Source of the DNA: CAZYFH01 sp964646815
GTDB lineage: Bacteria; Acidobacteriota; Vicinamibacteria; Vicinamibacterales; UBA8438
Reading direction: 5' to 3'
Assembly (NCBI GenBank): GCA_964646815.1
Contig: CAZYFH010000020.1
Coordinates: 1 to 64,000, forward strand
Length of the DNA stretch: 64,000 nt
Positions 53,066-61,531 of the stretch are shown here, one piece after another. The stretch's first letter is position 1, and every line of letters begins with the position of its first letter. The notes beneath the pieces were generated by a model that was given only the letters and a program-made list of their open reading frames with translations, did no database searches and was not told the origin of the DNA. A program made the position numbers and the translations under genes.

Positions 53066-54423
53066 TGTTTATTTCCAAGAAGGCACTGCCACGGCGAACG
53101 TTCCTTCGTGGCATGGGCGTTACGGTCGGGTTGCCGCTGCTCGAAGCGATGATCCCGGCGGTCTCGGCCCAGACGCCCTCGGTTCGTCGGCTGGGGTTTC
53201 TGTACGTTCCCAACGGTGTGGCGATGAACCATCTTGGCGCCAACTATTGGAAACCGAAGACGGCAGGACGCAACTTCGAGCTTTCGCCGATTCTGGCTTC
53301 TTTGGCACCGTTTCGCGACCAGTTGACGGTGGTGAGCGGAATGAATCTACCGCAGGCCGAATCCTTGGGAGACGGCTCCGGCGATCACACCCGCGCGTGC
53401 TCAGTGTGGCTGAACGGTGTGCATCCAAAGAAGACAGAAGGGGCCGATGTGCGAGCCGGTACGACGGCCGACCAGATGGCCGCCACAGTACTCGGCAAGG
53501 AGACGGCTCTGCCGTCGCTTGAACTCGGAATCGACCTAGAGCACCTCGTCGGGATCGGCGAAAACGGTTATAGCCAGCTCTACCAGAACACCATTTCATG
53601 GCGCACTCCGACGACCCCTGCGCCGATCGAAAACATTCCGCGCATCGTGTTCGAGCGGCTATTTGGCGATGGTAGCACTGCGAAAGAGCGGTTGAGTGGG
53701 ATACAGACGGACCAAAGCATCCTCGATGACGTGGCCGAGGAGATGACACGGCTTCTGCAAAGGCTTGGTGCGGGCGACCAAGCGCGGTCAAACGAATACT
53801 TTGAGGCCATCCGGGAAGTCGAAAGACGCATCCAGACGCTTGAGAAGAATTTTGAGCAGACACAGCCGCCAGCGGACTTGGCGCAGCCGCCGGTTGGCGT
53901 ACCTGAACGGTACGAAGATCACGTCAAACTGATGTTCGACCTGCAGTGGCTCGCTTACCAAGCTGACGTCACGCGCGTCTTTACGTTCATGTATGGCCGG
54001 GAGCTGGGTGGTCGACCGTACCCGGAACTCGGCATTCCCGAAGGCCACCACACGGCGTCACATCATGGCAATCGCACCGAAGACATGATTCGACTTGCAA
54101 AGCTGAACGCTTACCACGTGCAGTTGTTCACCCATTTTCTGGAGCGGCTGCAGTCCACGCCGGAGGGCGACGGCACATTGCTGGACCACACGCTCCTGCT
54201 GTATGGCGCCGGCCTAAGCGATCCGCAACTACACACGCACATCGACGTTCCATTAGCCGTTGTGGGCGGCGGGTCCGAGTTTAAGGGCGGTCGTCACATC
54301 ACGGTGACCGGAAACCCGCCGATGTCGAATCTTCTGGTGAGTATGCTCGACAAGGTCGGTGTTCATACGGAGAAGCTCGGCGACAGCACCGGCCGGTTCG
54401 ACTTTGGCGACCCGTTGGGCTGA
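53062..54423 (+). CDS. DUF1552 family protein with Tat-type signal
   Basis: 453 residues. The N-terminus PRRTFLRGMGVTVGLPLLEA with AVSAQ after it looks like a twin-arginine signal, so it is likely exported folded. The DUF1552 pattern follows: FLYVPNGVAMNHL, VVSGMNLPQAE, GDHTRACSVWLNGVHPKKT and YGAGLSDPQLHTHIDVP near the end. The fold is expected to be of sulfatase/alkaline-phosphatase kind but no activity is established. It always travels with the DUF1592 protein; here the two genes overlap (ATGATG), showing coupling. Confidence 0.9.
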   Translation: MMFISKKALPRRTFLRGMGVTVGLPLLEAMIPAVSAQTPSVRRLGFLYVPNGVAMNHLGANYWKPKTAGRNFELSPILASLAPFRDQLTVVSGMNLPQAESLGDGSGDHTRACSVWLNGVHPKKTEGADVRAGTTADQMAATVLGKETALPSLELGIDLEHLVGIGENGYSQLYQNTISWRTPTTPAPIENIPRIVFERLFGDGSTAKERLSGIQTDQSILDDVAEEMTRLLQRLGAGDQARSNEYFEAIREVERRIQTLEKNFEQTQPPADLAQPPVGVPERYEDHVKLMFDLQWLAYQADVTRVFTFMYGRELGGRPYPELGIPEGHHTASHHGNRTEDMIRLAKLNAYHVQLFTHFLERLQSTPEGDGTLLDHTLLLYGAGLSDPQLHTHIDVPLAVVGGGSEFKGGRHITVTGNPPMSNLLVSMLDKVGVHTEKLGDSTGRFDFGDPLG

Positions 54424-54518
54424 ACGGAGACTCATCATTCGTGGCCGGCTGCTTGCTGAGCGAACTGTGACAGTCGCACAGGTGCCTAGGGAGCCGACGA
54501 ATAGCGGGAGTCGGGGAG

Positions 54519-56090
54519 ATGAACAACCAACCATCGGTTGATATGTCGGAGAAGGGCCTTAAGCGTTTGCTGGTAGTGGCACTACTCGCGGTTTTGGGCG
54601 TAGGTGCGGCTGCGCAGCAGGACATCAAGCTCATTGAGGCCGTCACGAACGGCGACAATGCGGCCGTGCGCGCATCGCTAGAGCAGGGCGGTGACGTGAA
54701 CGCGCAACAGGTTGACGGTACGACCGCTCTCCACTGGGCCGTGAGGCGCAACAACCTGGATGTGGCGGACCTCTTGATCCGCGCCGGTGCCGACGTGCGC
54801 GTCACGAATCGGTACGGCGTCTCTCCGCTTGCGCTCGCGTGTCTCAATGGAAACGTGGCAATGGTCGAGAAGTTACTGGAAGCCGGCGCGGATGCCAATA
54901 GCACTCAGCAAGGTGGAGAAAGCGCCCTCATGACAGCCGCGCGCACCGGGAACGCCACCGTCGTGCAGCAGTTGCTTGCCCGGGGAGCCGATGTGAACGC
55001 GAGGGAAGAGTGGAAAGAACAGACGGCGCTGATGTGGGCCGCGGCTGAAAACAACGCCGCCGCCGTGCAGGCTCTTATCGCAGGGGGAGCAGACATCCCG
55101 GCTCGCTCCAAGACAAGTCGTGGTGTCAATGAGTTGGGCAACAGGGGGTTTACTGCATTCACGTTCGCAGCGCGGGCTGGGGCGATTGACGCTGCCCAAG
55201 CGCTTCTTGAGGGTGGAGCAAGTGTGAACGACGCGTTGGCGGATGGTACGAGCGCCTTAGTCCTTGCCGTCATGAGTGCCCATTATGAGATGGCCGCATT
55301 TCTGCTTGACCACGGCGCCGACCCGAATGCTGCCGAGCAAGGGTGGACGGCTCTGCATCAGATCGTGTGGACGCGCCGACCGAACCGAGGGTTCAACACC
55401 GTCTTCCCAGCCCCTGAAGGTCGGGTCGACAGCCTGAGTCTTGCGAAGAAACTTCTGGCTCATGGCGCCGACATCGACGCACAGGCCACACAGGGGGCAC
55501 CTACTTCGATTACTGGTCGCAACATCTTGAATATTATTGATGCGACACCTTTCTTCTTAGCGGCGCATCGGCTCGATCTTGATTTGATGCGTCTACTCCT
55601 AGAGAGTGGGGCCGACCCTCGACTCCCGAACGAGGACGGGACAACGCCACTTCTGGCTGCTGCTGGAGTCGGCCTATACAATCCCGGCGAGAATCCGGGA
55701 ACGCCCGAGATGTCTGCCGAAGCGGTAAAACTGTGCTTGGAGGCCGGCGGAGATGCAACGACTGTTGACGGCAACGGAGACACTGCACTGCACGGTGCGG
55801 CTTACTGGGATTCGCCCGGCGCGATGAACCTGTTAATTGCCGCAAACGTTCCCCTAGATGTTGTAAATAACAAAGGCTGGACGCCATTAAGGGTCGCCGA
55901 CGGTGTAATGGTGGACCCAGGTACGGCCATACACTACGGTCCGACTGTAGCTGCCCAACTTCGTGAGTTACTGAAAGAACGTGGACTGCCAGTTCCCGAC
56001 CCGGAGCCATTTGACTATGGGGAGAGGACAGGGCCCTATGGAGGAAGGACCGGGAACCCAGGGAACTCTAAGGTCCAACCAAGGGAGTAA
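54519..56090 (+). CDS. Secreted ankyrin-repeat protein
   Basis: 523 residues. A signal peptide (hydrophobic LLVVALLAVLGVGAAAQ at about 17-33) is followed by around ten ankyrin repeats (for example DGTTALHWAVRRNNLDVADL, ESALMTAARTGNATVVQQLL, NGDTALHGAAYWDS). The tail is Pro/Gly-rich (PYGGRTGNPGN). It stands 95 bp after the DUF1552 gene with GGGGAG before ATG 54519. As a periplasmic scaffold it may hold the DUF1592/DUF1552 partners; this rests on the recurring gene trio, not on data. Confidence 0.9.
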   Translation: MNNQPSVDMSEKGLKRLLVVALLAVLGVGAAAQQDIKLIEAVTNGDNAAVRASLEQGGDVNAQQVDGTTALHWAVRRNNLDVADLLIRAGADVRVTNRYGVSPLALACLNGNVAMVEKLLEAGADANSTQQGGESALMTAARTGNATVVQQLLARGADVNAREEWKEQTALMWAAAENNAAAVQALIAGGADIPARSKTSRGVNELGNRGFTAFTFAARAGAIDAAQALLEGGASVNDALADGTSALVLAVMSAHYEMAAFLLDHGADPNAAEQGWTALHQIVWTRRPNRGFNTVFPAPEGRVDSLSLAKKLLAHGADIDAQATQGAPTSITGRNILNIIDATPFFLAAHRLDLDLMRLLLESGADPRLPNEDGTTPLLAAAGVGLYNPGENPGTPEMSAEAVKLCLEAGGDATTVDGNGDTALHGAAYWDSPGAMNLLIAANVPLDVVNNKGWTPLRVADGVMVDPGTAIHYGPTVAAQLRELLKERGLPVPDPEPFDYGERTGPYGGRTGNPGNSKVQPRE

Positions 56091-56924
56091 TTCGCCTCAT
56101 CGCCGCTCCTGCGCCGTCTGAGTCATCGCCCGGAACCCGCGCGTGCCACACACTCACTGCACTTTCACGGTCGGGTCGACCTAGGGTCGCATCGAGGAGA
56201 AGGACATCCTGCATCGCCCTAGTTAGTTGTTCGATATTTCTTTATATGGCGTCAATTGACTAAGCGATGTCTGAAGGGAGTAGCGTGCCTTAGCCCGCCC
56301 GTGCAGGTGCTCGGCGAAGTCAGGCCGAATCGGTGCGCAGAGTCTTCAAACAGCTGAAATCTGATCCCGGGGACTCCGCACCTAGTCTCTATTCACTACG
56401 GGCCACGCGGGCGGTAATCTGGATCGCACAGATCGCCCTGGACACCTCCACGGACATCACTGAGTGACCGCATTGAGAGGTCTCCATGCGGCACCCCGTG
56501 GGCGGCGTCGAGCCACGAAACACAGGCGTCTGTCGCTGCCACTAGCTGCATCCATGCGGCCCGACCGGGGGCAGAGGGGGGCCTAAAGGTAAAGGGATGA
56601 GGCCACCCACGAAGCGGGGGGAGCTCAACAGTCTGACTGCCGACGCCACGTCCCCTGGGTCGGCGCGCCGAGCGTCTTCGAAAGTATAAAGAAGGCTACG
56701 GATGGCCTCCGACGGTCTCGGGAGCTTCAGGACCAAGCGCTGTATTTGGGAATGTCCGTTGGCGTGTTCTCAGAACTCTAGAACGCACTGATCGAGACCG
56801 AGGCCGTCTACATCGAACCACCAGAACCCAGCGCAGAACCGGACCAGCAGAGTATCTGGGTGTCGGGGATGCATCTTGTGGTGCGAGGTGACGGGATCTG
56901 CTCGCACCTCTCAACAGTGCCTGG
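56091..56924. other. Gene-free stretch in the island
   Basis: About 0.8 kb. All frames are broken by stops into short pieces, with no recognisable motif, ribosome site or RNA gene. Composition varies along it, which suits decayed mobile or accessory DNA. I cannot name its origin. Confidence 0.6.
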
Positions 56925-57827
56925 CTACGGCATGTGGCGGTCGCCGAAGAGGTACACCTCCACCGCCTGGCGTTCGACGCTGACCGACACACGGTCCTCA
57001 GGCGGATCGGGACGCTCGTAGATCACCCGATAGAGCGGGGAGGCCCCGTCATAGAAGGCGCCCATATCGGTCGCGAGCTTCGTCATATAGTCTTGCAGAC
57101 CGGTTGGGGCCGTGAGCGCCGCATAGCGACCTCCCGTGGTGCCCGTCAGGTGAATCGAGTAGTTTTGGCTCAGGTTCGAGGCGCTGCGCTGACGCGACGG
57201 AATGTGGACGGCGTGTATCGTCACACCGGCCGACACGAGCGACCCGACGAATCTGTTGTACCGGGGGTCGTTCATGTTGGCGCTCCCTTCCGGACTGTCC
57301 GTCAGGATCGCCACGAACACTGGCCACGCCTCGTCGCCGTCAAACCCACGGTCCAAGGTCTCTCGGATGCCGTCCAGATATCGCGCGTTCCCCCGATCGG
57401 GAAAGACAGCACGCGCCGCTGCGAGGAGCTCCGCCCGGTCGGTCGTGAAATCTACGCGCCGCTGGATCTGTCCACCGATGGTGAACAGGCCGACGAGGTG
57501 CTGGGGCGGCAGCGTCTCTAGGAACGCGACTAGTCCGTCGCGGAGGGGATTGATCTGATCGTCGAGCCCGGCGCCGTTGTCGACCAGAAGAGCGATCTTC
57601 ATCGGCTCCGTCCCGATCTGGGCGGACACGACCTTGACTTGGGTCTCCCCCTCAGCAATGGAGAATTCCTCGGACGTGAGGTCCGTAATAGGCTGGCCGG
57701 TCTGATTCATGGCAAAGACGTAGACAAGCCCGAGATCCTGGGCAGCGACGACGCCGGCGAGGACGGATCCCGCGACCAACGCCGCAGCGCTGACGACCGC
57801 CGATTTGGCGGTGATATGACGCAGCAT
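56925..57827 (-). CDS. Exported VWA-domain protein of the acidobacterial type, degenerate MIDAS
   Basis: 300 residues with a signal peptide (about 1-29, ending VVAAQ). The layout resembles the VWFA-related family frequent in Acidobacteria (TIGR03436-like): a leading beta domain (VYVFAMNQTGQPITDLTSEE) and then a VWA fold (KIALLVDNGAGLDDQINPLR). The metal-ion site DxSxS is replaced by DNGAG, so classical MIDAS ligand binding is doubtful. Probably a periplasmic or surface protein. It reads against the ankyrin gene. Confidence 0.82.
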   Translation of the reverse strand: MLRHITAKSAVVSAAALVAGSVLAGVVAAQDLGLVYVFAMNQTGQPITDLTSEEFSIAEGETQVKVVSAQIGTEPMKIALLVDNGAGLDDQINPLRDGLVAFLETLPPQHLVGLFTIGGQIQRRVDFTTDRAELLAAARAVFPDRGNARYLDGIRETLDRGFDGDEAWPVFVAILTDSPEGSANMNDPRYNRFVGSLVSAGVTIHAVHIPSRQRSASNLSQNYSIHLTGTTGGRYAALTAPTGLQDYMTKLATDMGAFYDGASPLYRVIYERPDPPEDRVSVSVERQAVEVYLFGDRHMP

Positions 57828-58388
57828 GTGTCTTGACCCCCTCTGCAGTGCGACGGGCGCGTCCGCGCTAGTCGCATTTCGGAGTATACCGGTCGTCCCT
57901 CGTCGGGGACAGGGTCATTCCGCCACATTGGTCGCGACGCCATGTCGTGGTTTTGCCGCGACCATCGTCGCCCTCTAGAGCGGGCATTGTCAGATTGAGG
58001 CCGTGGGATCTGCCGCGTGCCGTACATCATGAGGACGCTAGCAGTCGAGGCACATGGTTCCCTCCTGGCTAAGACCTGAGATTTTCGTTCTTCTCTCTCG
58101 ACGGCCGGTGTTATTCGAGCCGAGCCGCACGCCGACCCAGACCAGCGCATGGCGCCTCCTGTGGGGTCGACAGGGCTGATCATGCCACCCGCCGGGCTAA
58201 TCACGGTCTCGGATGGGCAGACGGGTGCAACGAGCGGACACGAGGGAAAGCGAGGCCGCTCGGTTAGCTGTCGGCCGCGGGTTCGGGGAAATTTATGCGA
58301 CGGTGGGGGCGGGCGATTCAACGGGGACGGGGGTTACGGCTCACGCGGGTGCGCGCCGTCCCACTTGCCGATCGAACGACCTCTCTGA
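57828..58388. other. Gene-free stretch containing island repeat copy R2
   Basis: About 0.56 kb before the VWA gene (divergent side). It must hold the VWA promoter and contains the R2 repeat in 58127-58336. Open frames here are short and without similarity. Confidence 0.6.
58127..58336. repeat. Island repeat, copy R2
   Basis: The head GCACGCCGACCCAGACCAGC (58127 on) matches R1, followed by GGCTGATCATGCCACC as in R1. The tail GCGGGCGATTCAACGGGGAC (58309-58336) matches R3 with two differences in 28 bases. R2 is thus the copy linking the other two. Confidence 0.7.
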
Positions 58389-58892
58389 CTACCAGGCTCT
58401 CGCTAACAGGTCCTGCTGTCGGGTGAGATTCCATCCTGCCACTCGGAGGGCCCTCGGATCTCGTTCGGTCGCAAGGACCTTACGTAGGAGTCTGACGCCC
58501 TGACGCTGTGGTGCCTGTAGCTCAAACGTCAGGACTGCCACTCGGCGCACCCGTACGGCCGGGTCGTTTGATGCGCTGCAGGCCAAATGCGGAACGGCAT
58601 CGATCGGGTTCTCGCCTCCTGTACACCGATCGCAGCCAAGTGTGAGGAGAGCAATCTTCCGGACCTTCTTCTTCGGTTCGCGCGCTAGGAGCACTAGCCG
58701 CTGAAGCGACTCAGTGTCATAGAGGTGGAAAAGCACGGCTGCACAGCCACGCCGAATGCGCCAATAGGAATGGCCCATGCCAGCCTGTATCGCCGGAAGT
58801 GCGCCGTGGCCGATGTTAACCAACTCCACGACATTCTGGTAGAAGTCCACCTCGTCTATCGTGCTGACGAGTGCTTCGCATTGGGTCCTCAT
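58389..58892 (-). CDS. Small HEAT-like helical protein
   Basis: About 167 residues from ATG 58892 (MRTQCEALVSTIDEV). Alpha-helical repeats of HEAT/armadillo style are suggested by AGMGHSYWRIRRGCAAVLFH, KKKVRKIALLTLGCDR and DPAVRVRRVAVLTFELQ. There is no signal or membrane segment. The frame is open 33 codons further upstream but that part is Gly/Pro-rich with no support. No partner gene is evident; function unknown. Confidence 0.6.
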   Translation of the reverse strand: MRTQCEALVSTIDEVDFYQNVVELVNIGHGALPAIQAGMGHSYWRIRRGCAAVLFHLYDTESLQRLVLLAREPKKKVRKIALLTLGCDRCTGGENPIDAVPHLACSASNDPAVRVRRVAVLTFELQAPQRQGVRLLRKVLATERDPRALRVAGWNLTRQQDLLARAW

Positions 58893-59195
58893 CTCAACAG
58901 CACCCCTGGAGGCAAGTGTCCATACCTGCCAGAGGTCCGGCGGGACTCCAAAGAAACCCCGCGGTCCCCCGTGACAAGCACGGACAGTCAATCATGGCTA
59001 ATGCGCTTACAGATCACCATTCCTGCTAGCCCAGAGCGGCAAGGAAATACGACGAACGGGTAACGCCTAATCTAGTCAAGTCAATACACCAGCTAACCGA
59101 TGGTTCAATTAAATTAACTGCCACTTTCCTAAGAACAGCCTCTGCCGGCTCATAATCGCTCGGCCGATTGTGCGGTGGTTCCGACGGCTCGTTCG

Positions 59196-59525
59196 TCAGC
59201 CGACCACCGACCTGGCCAGCCGCTCGACGAAGGTTACGACGACGAAGAACGAGAGACCGAGCAGAATGAGGGCGCCGATGGCGAAGAGCGCCTTCAAGGC
59301 TTGGTTCTCGAAGGGGGCGGCGGAGACGAGGTTGCCGAACTGCGTGGCCACCCGGACGGCCACGTAGAACGCGACGATCATTGCCCCGATGTCGAGAGGG
59401 GGAGCGTCGTCGATCCATGCGGAGCCGACGAGGACTGCCGCGGCCATGACTCTCAGGAGCCAGGTGAAGAAGATCTCTTCGGCCGGAGCCAACCGCCCTT
59501 CCAGAGAGCTAAGCGTTTGTCGCAT
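59196..59525 (-). CDS. Small membrane protein of unknown function
   Basis: About 109 residues from ATG 59525 (MRQTLSSLEGRLAPAEE). Three hydrophobic segments: WLLRVMAAAVLVGSAW, IGAMIVAFYVAVRVAT and ALFAIGALILLGLSFFVVVT. I recognise no family. An upstream ATG (59609) would add a Cys/Arg-rich leader overlapping repeat R3 and is less likely. Confidence 0.55.
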   Translation of the reverse strand: MRQTLSSLEGRLAPAEEIFFTWLLRVMAAAVLVGSAWIDDAPPLDIGAMIVAFYVAVRVATQFGNLVSAAPFENQALKALFAIGALILLGLSFFVVVTFVERLARSVVG

Positions 59526-59566
59526 CGGCTCTGGACACTCCTGAGTGCGCGCACGACATCGAGCCG

Positions 59567-59624
59567 GCACGCCGATCCCGATCCTACCGGTGGATGGCGG
59601 GCGGTTCAACGGGGAAGGGGGTTA
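59567..59624. repeat. Island repeat, copy R3 (short form)
   Basis: A head like R1/R2 (GCACGCCGATCCCGAT) runs straight into the tail GCGGGCGGTTCAACGGGGAA found in R2, as if the roughly 150 bases between them in R2 had been lost. Confidence 0.6.
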
Positions 59625-59648
59625 GTCAGGCGGTGGCGCGGTGTCCCC

Positions 59649-59842
59649 TCATTGAGGAGGGGGAGGGGCGCTATTGGTTTCCCGTTGGAGATGTTGCAGT
59701 TCGGCAACGCCCGCGTCGGTGATCTGGGTGTCCCAGACAACAAGAGACTCCAGCCGTAGGCAACTGCGTGACGTGCGCGAGGCTCACGTCGGTGACCTGG
59801 GTGCGACGGAGATCGAGCCCCCCCAACTTGGCAATCCCGTAG
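59649..59842 (-). pseudogene. Leucine-rich-repeat protein remnant
   Basis: Read leftward: GLDLRRTQVTDVSLAHVTQL, then a one-base frame change and LESLVVWDTQITDAGVAELQ, ending at a TGA near 59649. These are two to three LRRs of the bacterial TDAGL type. No start, signal or further repeats are present, and the upstream side is cut abruptly where the integrase remnant begins. Confidence 0.7.
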
Positions 59843-60709
59843 TGGTGGTTCAAGTTCAACTTCGCGGGCCGGCTCTACCGGGAACCGGCGAAGACCTCCT
59901 CGAAGACTCTGGTGCGGGAGGTGGAGCGGGTCCGCCGCCGAGAGATCGAGGCCGCCTTCAGCCGCGTTCCCCAACGCCTCGCCCCGCGCACCATTGAGGT
60001 CGAAGCCCGCGACTGGATCGCCTTGAAGCGCACGACGCTGGCACCCAGCAGTCTTCGCATCCTTGAGAGCGCCTTTCGGCTGCACCTGCTCGCAGCACTC
60101 CAGGGATGACTGCTCCTAGACATCGACGCACACACCATCGCCTCTTATCAACGTCACCGTATCGCAGACAGTGCATCACCCAAGTCCATCAATCTCGAGG
60201 TCGGCACCCTTCGTGCCTCCTGCGGTATCACAACTTCTGGAGTGAAGCCCTCCGACGCGCCGTCCGGCCGCTGAAGGTTCGGGATGATCACGGCGTCTGA
60301 CGGCCGCCTGTCGTGCCAGCCGCTCTCCCTCCCTCCTCCCGGCGGGGCAAATTGGGTAAGGTGGCGTCTACGCCCGCGATCCAGACCGCCCCATCGGGAG
60401 CTGGAAGACGGCCGGGGCGACGGCGAAACGTGTGGCGCCGGTGAATGTGAAGTTTCACGATATTCGCCCCGCACCGCCTGTACCCGGATGCTCGAGGGCG
60501 GGGACGGGCTCTCCGTAGTCGCTACCATTCTCGGCGGGTCACCCGCCAACGCGGCGGTCATGGCCAAGCGGTATGGTCACATCGGAGCCACCGCACAGCG
60601 TGTAACAGTCGCCGTACTAGGCACATCAGGCAGTAAATTAGATACGGGTGGCCACAAAACTGGGCACAAATTTCCGCCCACCGAAAATGCCGGTTCGCAA
60701 AGGTCTTAA
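59843..60709 (+). pseudogene. Decayed tyrosine recombinase (phage-type integrase)
   Basis: Three conserved blocks remain in order. The N-terminal SAM-like part has WWFKFNFAGRLYREPAKTS and, after an in-frame TGA, LLLDIDAHTIASYQRHR with SPKSINLEVGTLRA. A shifted block reads FWSEALRRAVRPLKVRDDHG. The catalytic end has FHDIR (HxxR), then, after another shift, TRMLEGGDGLSVVATILGGS and MAKRYGHIGATAQR carrying the late His and Tyr. At least one nonsense codon, two frameshifts and an internal loss make it inactive. It reads toward the 3' end of tRNA-Asn, 6 bp away. Confidence 0.85.
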
Positions 60710-60715
60710 AAAGAT

Positions 60716-60791
60716 TGGCTCCTCAGGCTGGACTCGAACCAGCAACCCTCCGGTTAACAGCCGGATGCTCTGCCAATTGAGCTACTGAGGA
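60716..60791 (-). tRNA. tRNA-Asn (anticodon GUU)
   Basis: A 76-nt gene with encoded CCA. The acceptor TCCTCAG pairs with CTGAGGA, the anticodon loop CTGTTAA gives GTT, and the T-arm contains GGTTCGAGTCC. Its 3' end faces the integrase remnant, the usual geometry of a tRNA attachment site. It is the right border of the mosaic region. Confidence 0.96.
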
Positions 60792-60860
60792 ACACTCAGG
60801 AGCGTGCGGGCAACCCACTGGTCAGCTTATGAACTGACCAGCGAACCGTATCTGATCCTA

Positions 60861-61481
60861 TCACTTCTGCTCCGCCTTCGTGGTCCGCCCGGCCTTCCGC
60901 GCGCGCGCAGTGGCCCCGAGCTGCACGAGCGCCGCCACCAGGCCGAGGGCGATCCAACCGACGGCGAACGCCACCTGACCGGTGATGGGCGCCATCGGAA
61001 AGACGAGTGACATGTCGCCCGTGGCGGCCGCCACGGCCGAGCCGTTCCCGACCAGCGCCATGCCACCGACCACAGCGGTCCACGCTCCGACGAACGAGGT
61101 GCCGACGATGAGGACGTAGCGGCGAACCAGGAGCGCGACGAGCGCGCCAAAGACTGAGGTCGCCAACAGCATTCCGAGGTGCGGGTCGGCGTCCAGGCTC
61201 AGATTGAGCGCGAACGCGGCGAGCCCGGCACCAAAGAGCGCCACCCCGGCCAGGTAGAGGGCAATGGCGAGCACCGCACCGACGAGCCCGGACCCGACCG
61301 TCACGAGCACGGCTTGCCACGTCTCGAGTTGATCGACGAAGAGCGTGGCAAGGAAGACGCCGCCGACGAAGCCGTAGACGGCGAGGAACGCGCGCAGCAG
61401 CCGATACCCGAGGAAGCAGGCCAGCAACCCCCCGCCGAGTAGAATAATGGCCACGGGAACGTGGAGGGAAACCGACGGCAT
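60861..61481 (-). CDS. DUF4203/TMEM198-like multi-pass membrane protein
   Basis: 206 residues with about seven hydrophobic segments rich in Gly and Ala (VAIILLGGGLLACFLGYRLL; VYGFVGGVFLATLFVD; LVGAVLAIALYLAGVALFGA), resembling the DUF4203/TM7S3-TMEM198 family. The end is basic and cytoplasmic (RARKAGRTTKAEQK). It is divergent from the flippase-fusion gene, 50 bp apart. Function unknown. Confidence 0.7.
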   Translation of the reverse strand: MPSVSLHVPVAIILLGGGLLACFLGYRLLRAFLAVYGFVGGVFLATLFVDQLETWQAVLVTVGSGLVGAVLAIALYLAGVALFGAGLAAFALNLSLDADPHLGMLLATSVFGALVALLVRRYVLIVGTSFVGAWTAVVGGMALVGNGSAVAAATGDMSLVFPMAPITGQVAFAVGWIALGLVAALVQLGATARARKAGRTTKAEQK

Positions 61482-61531
61482 GGCTGGCTGATTATGCCAG
61501 CGTCCCCTCCGACGTGCCGTGATCCTGCCCG

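Noticed and set aside
59606..60085. Minus-strand 159-codon frame over the integrase remnant
   Set aside because: It crosses both the LRR trace and the antisense of the integrase without similarity of its own in that frame.
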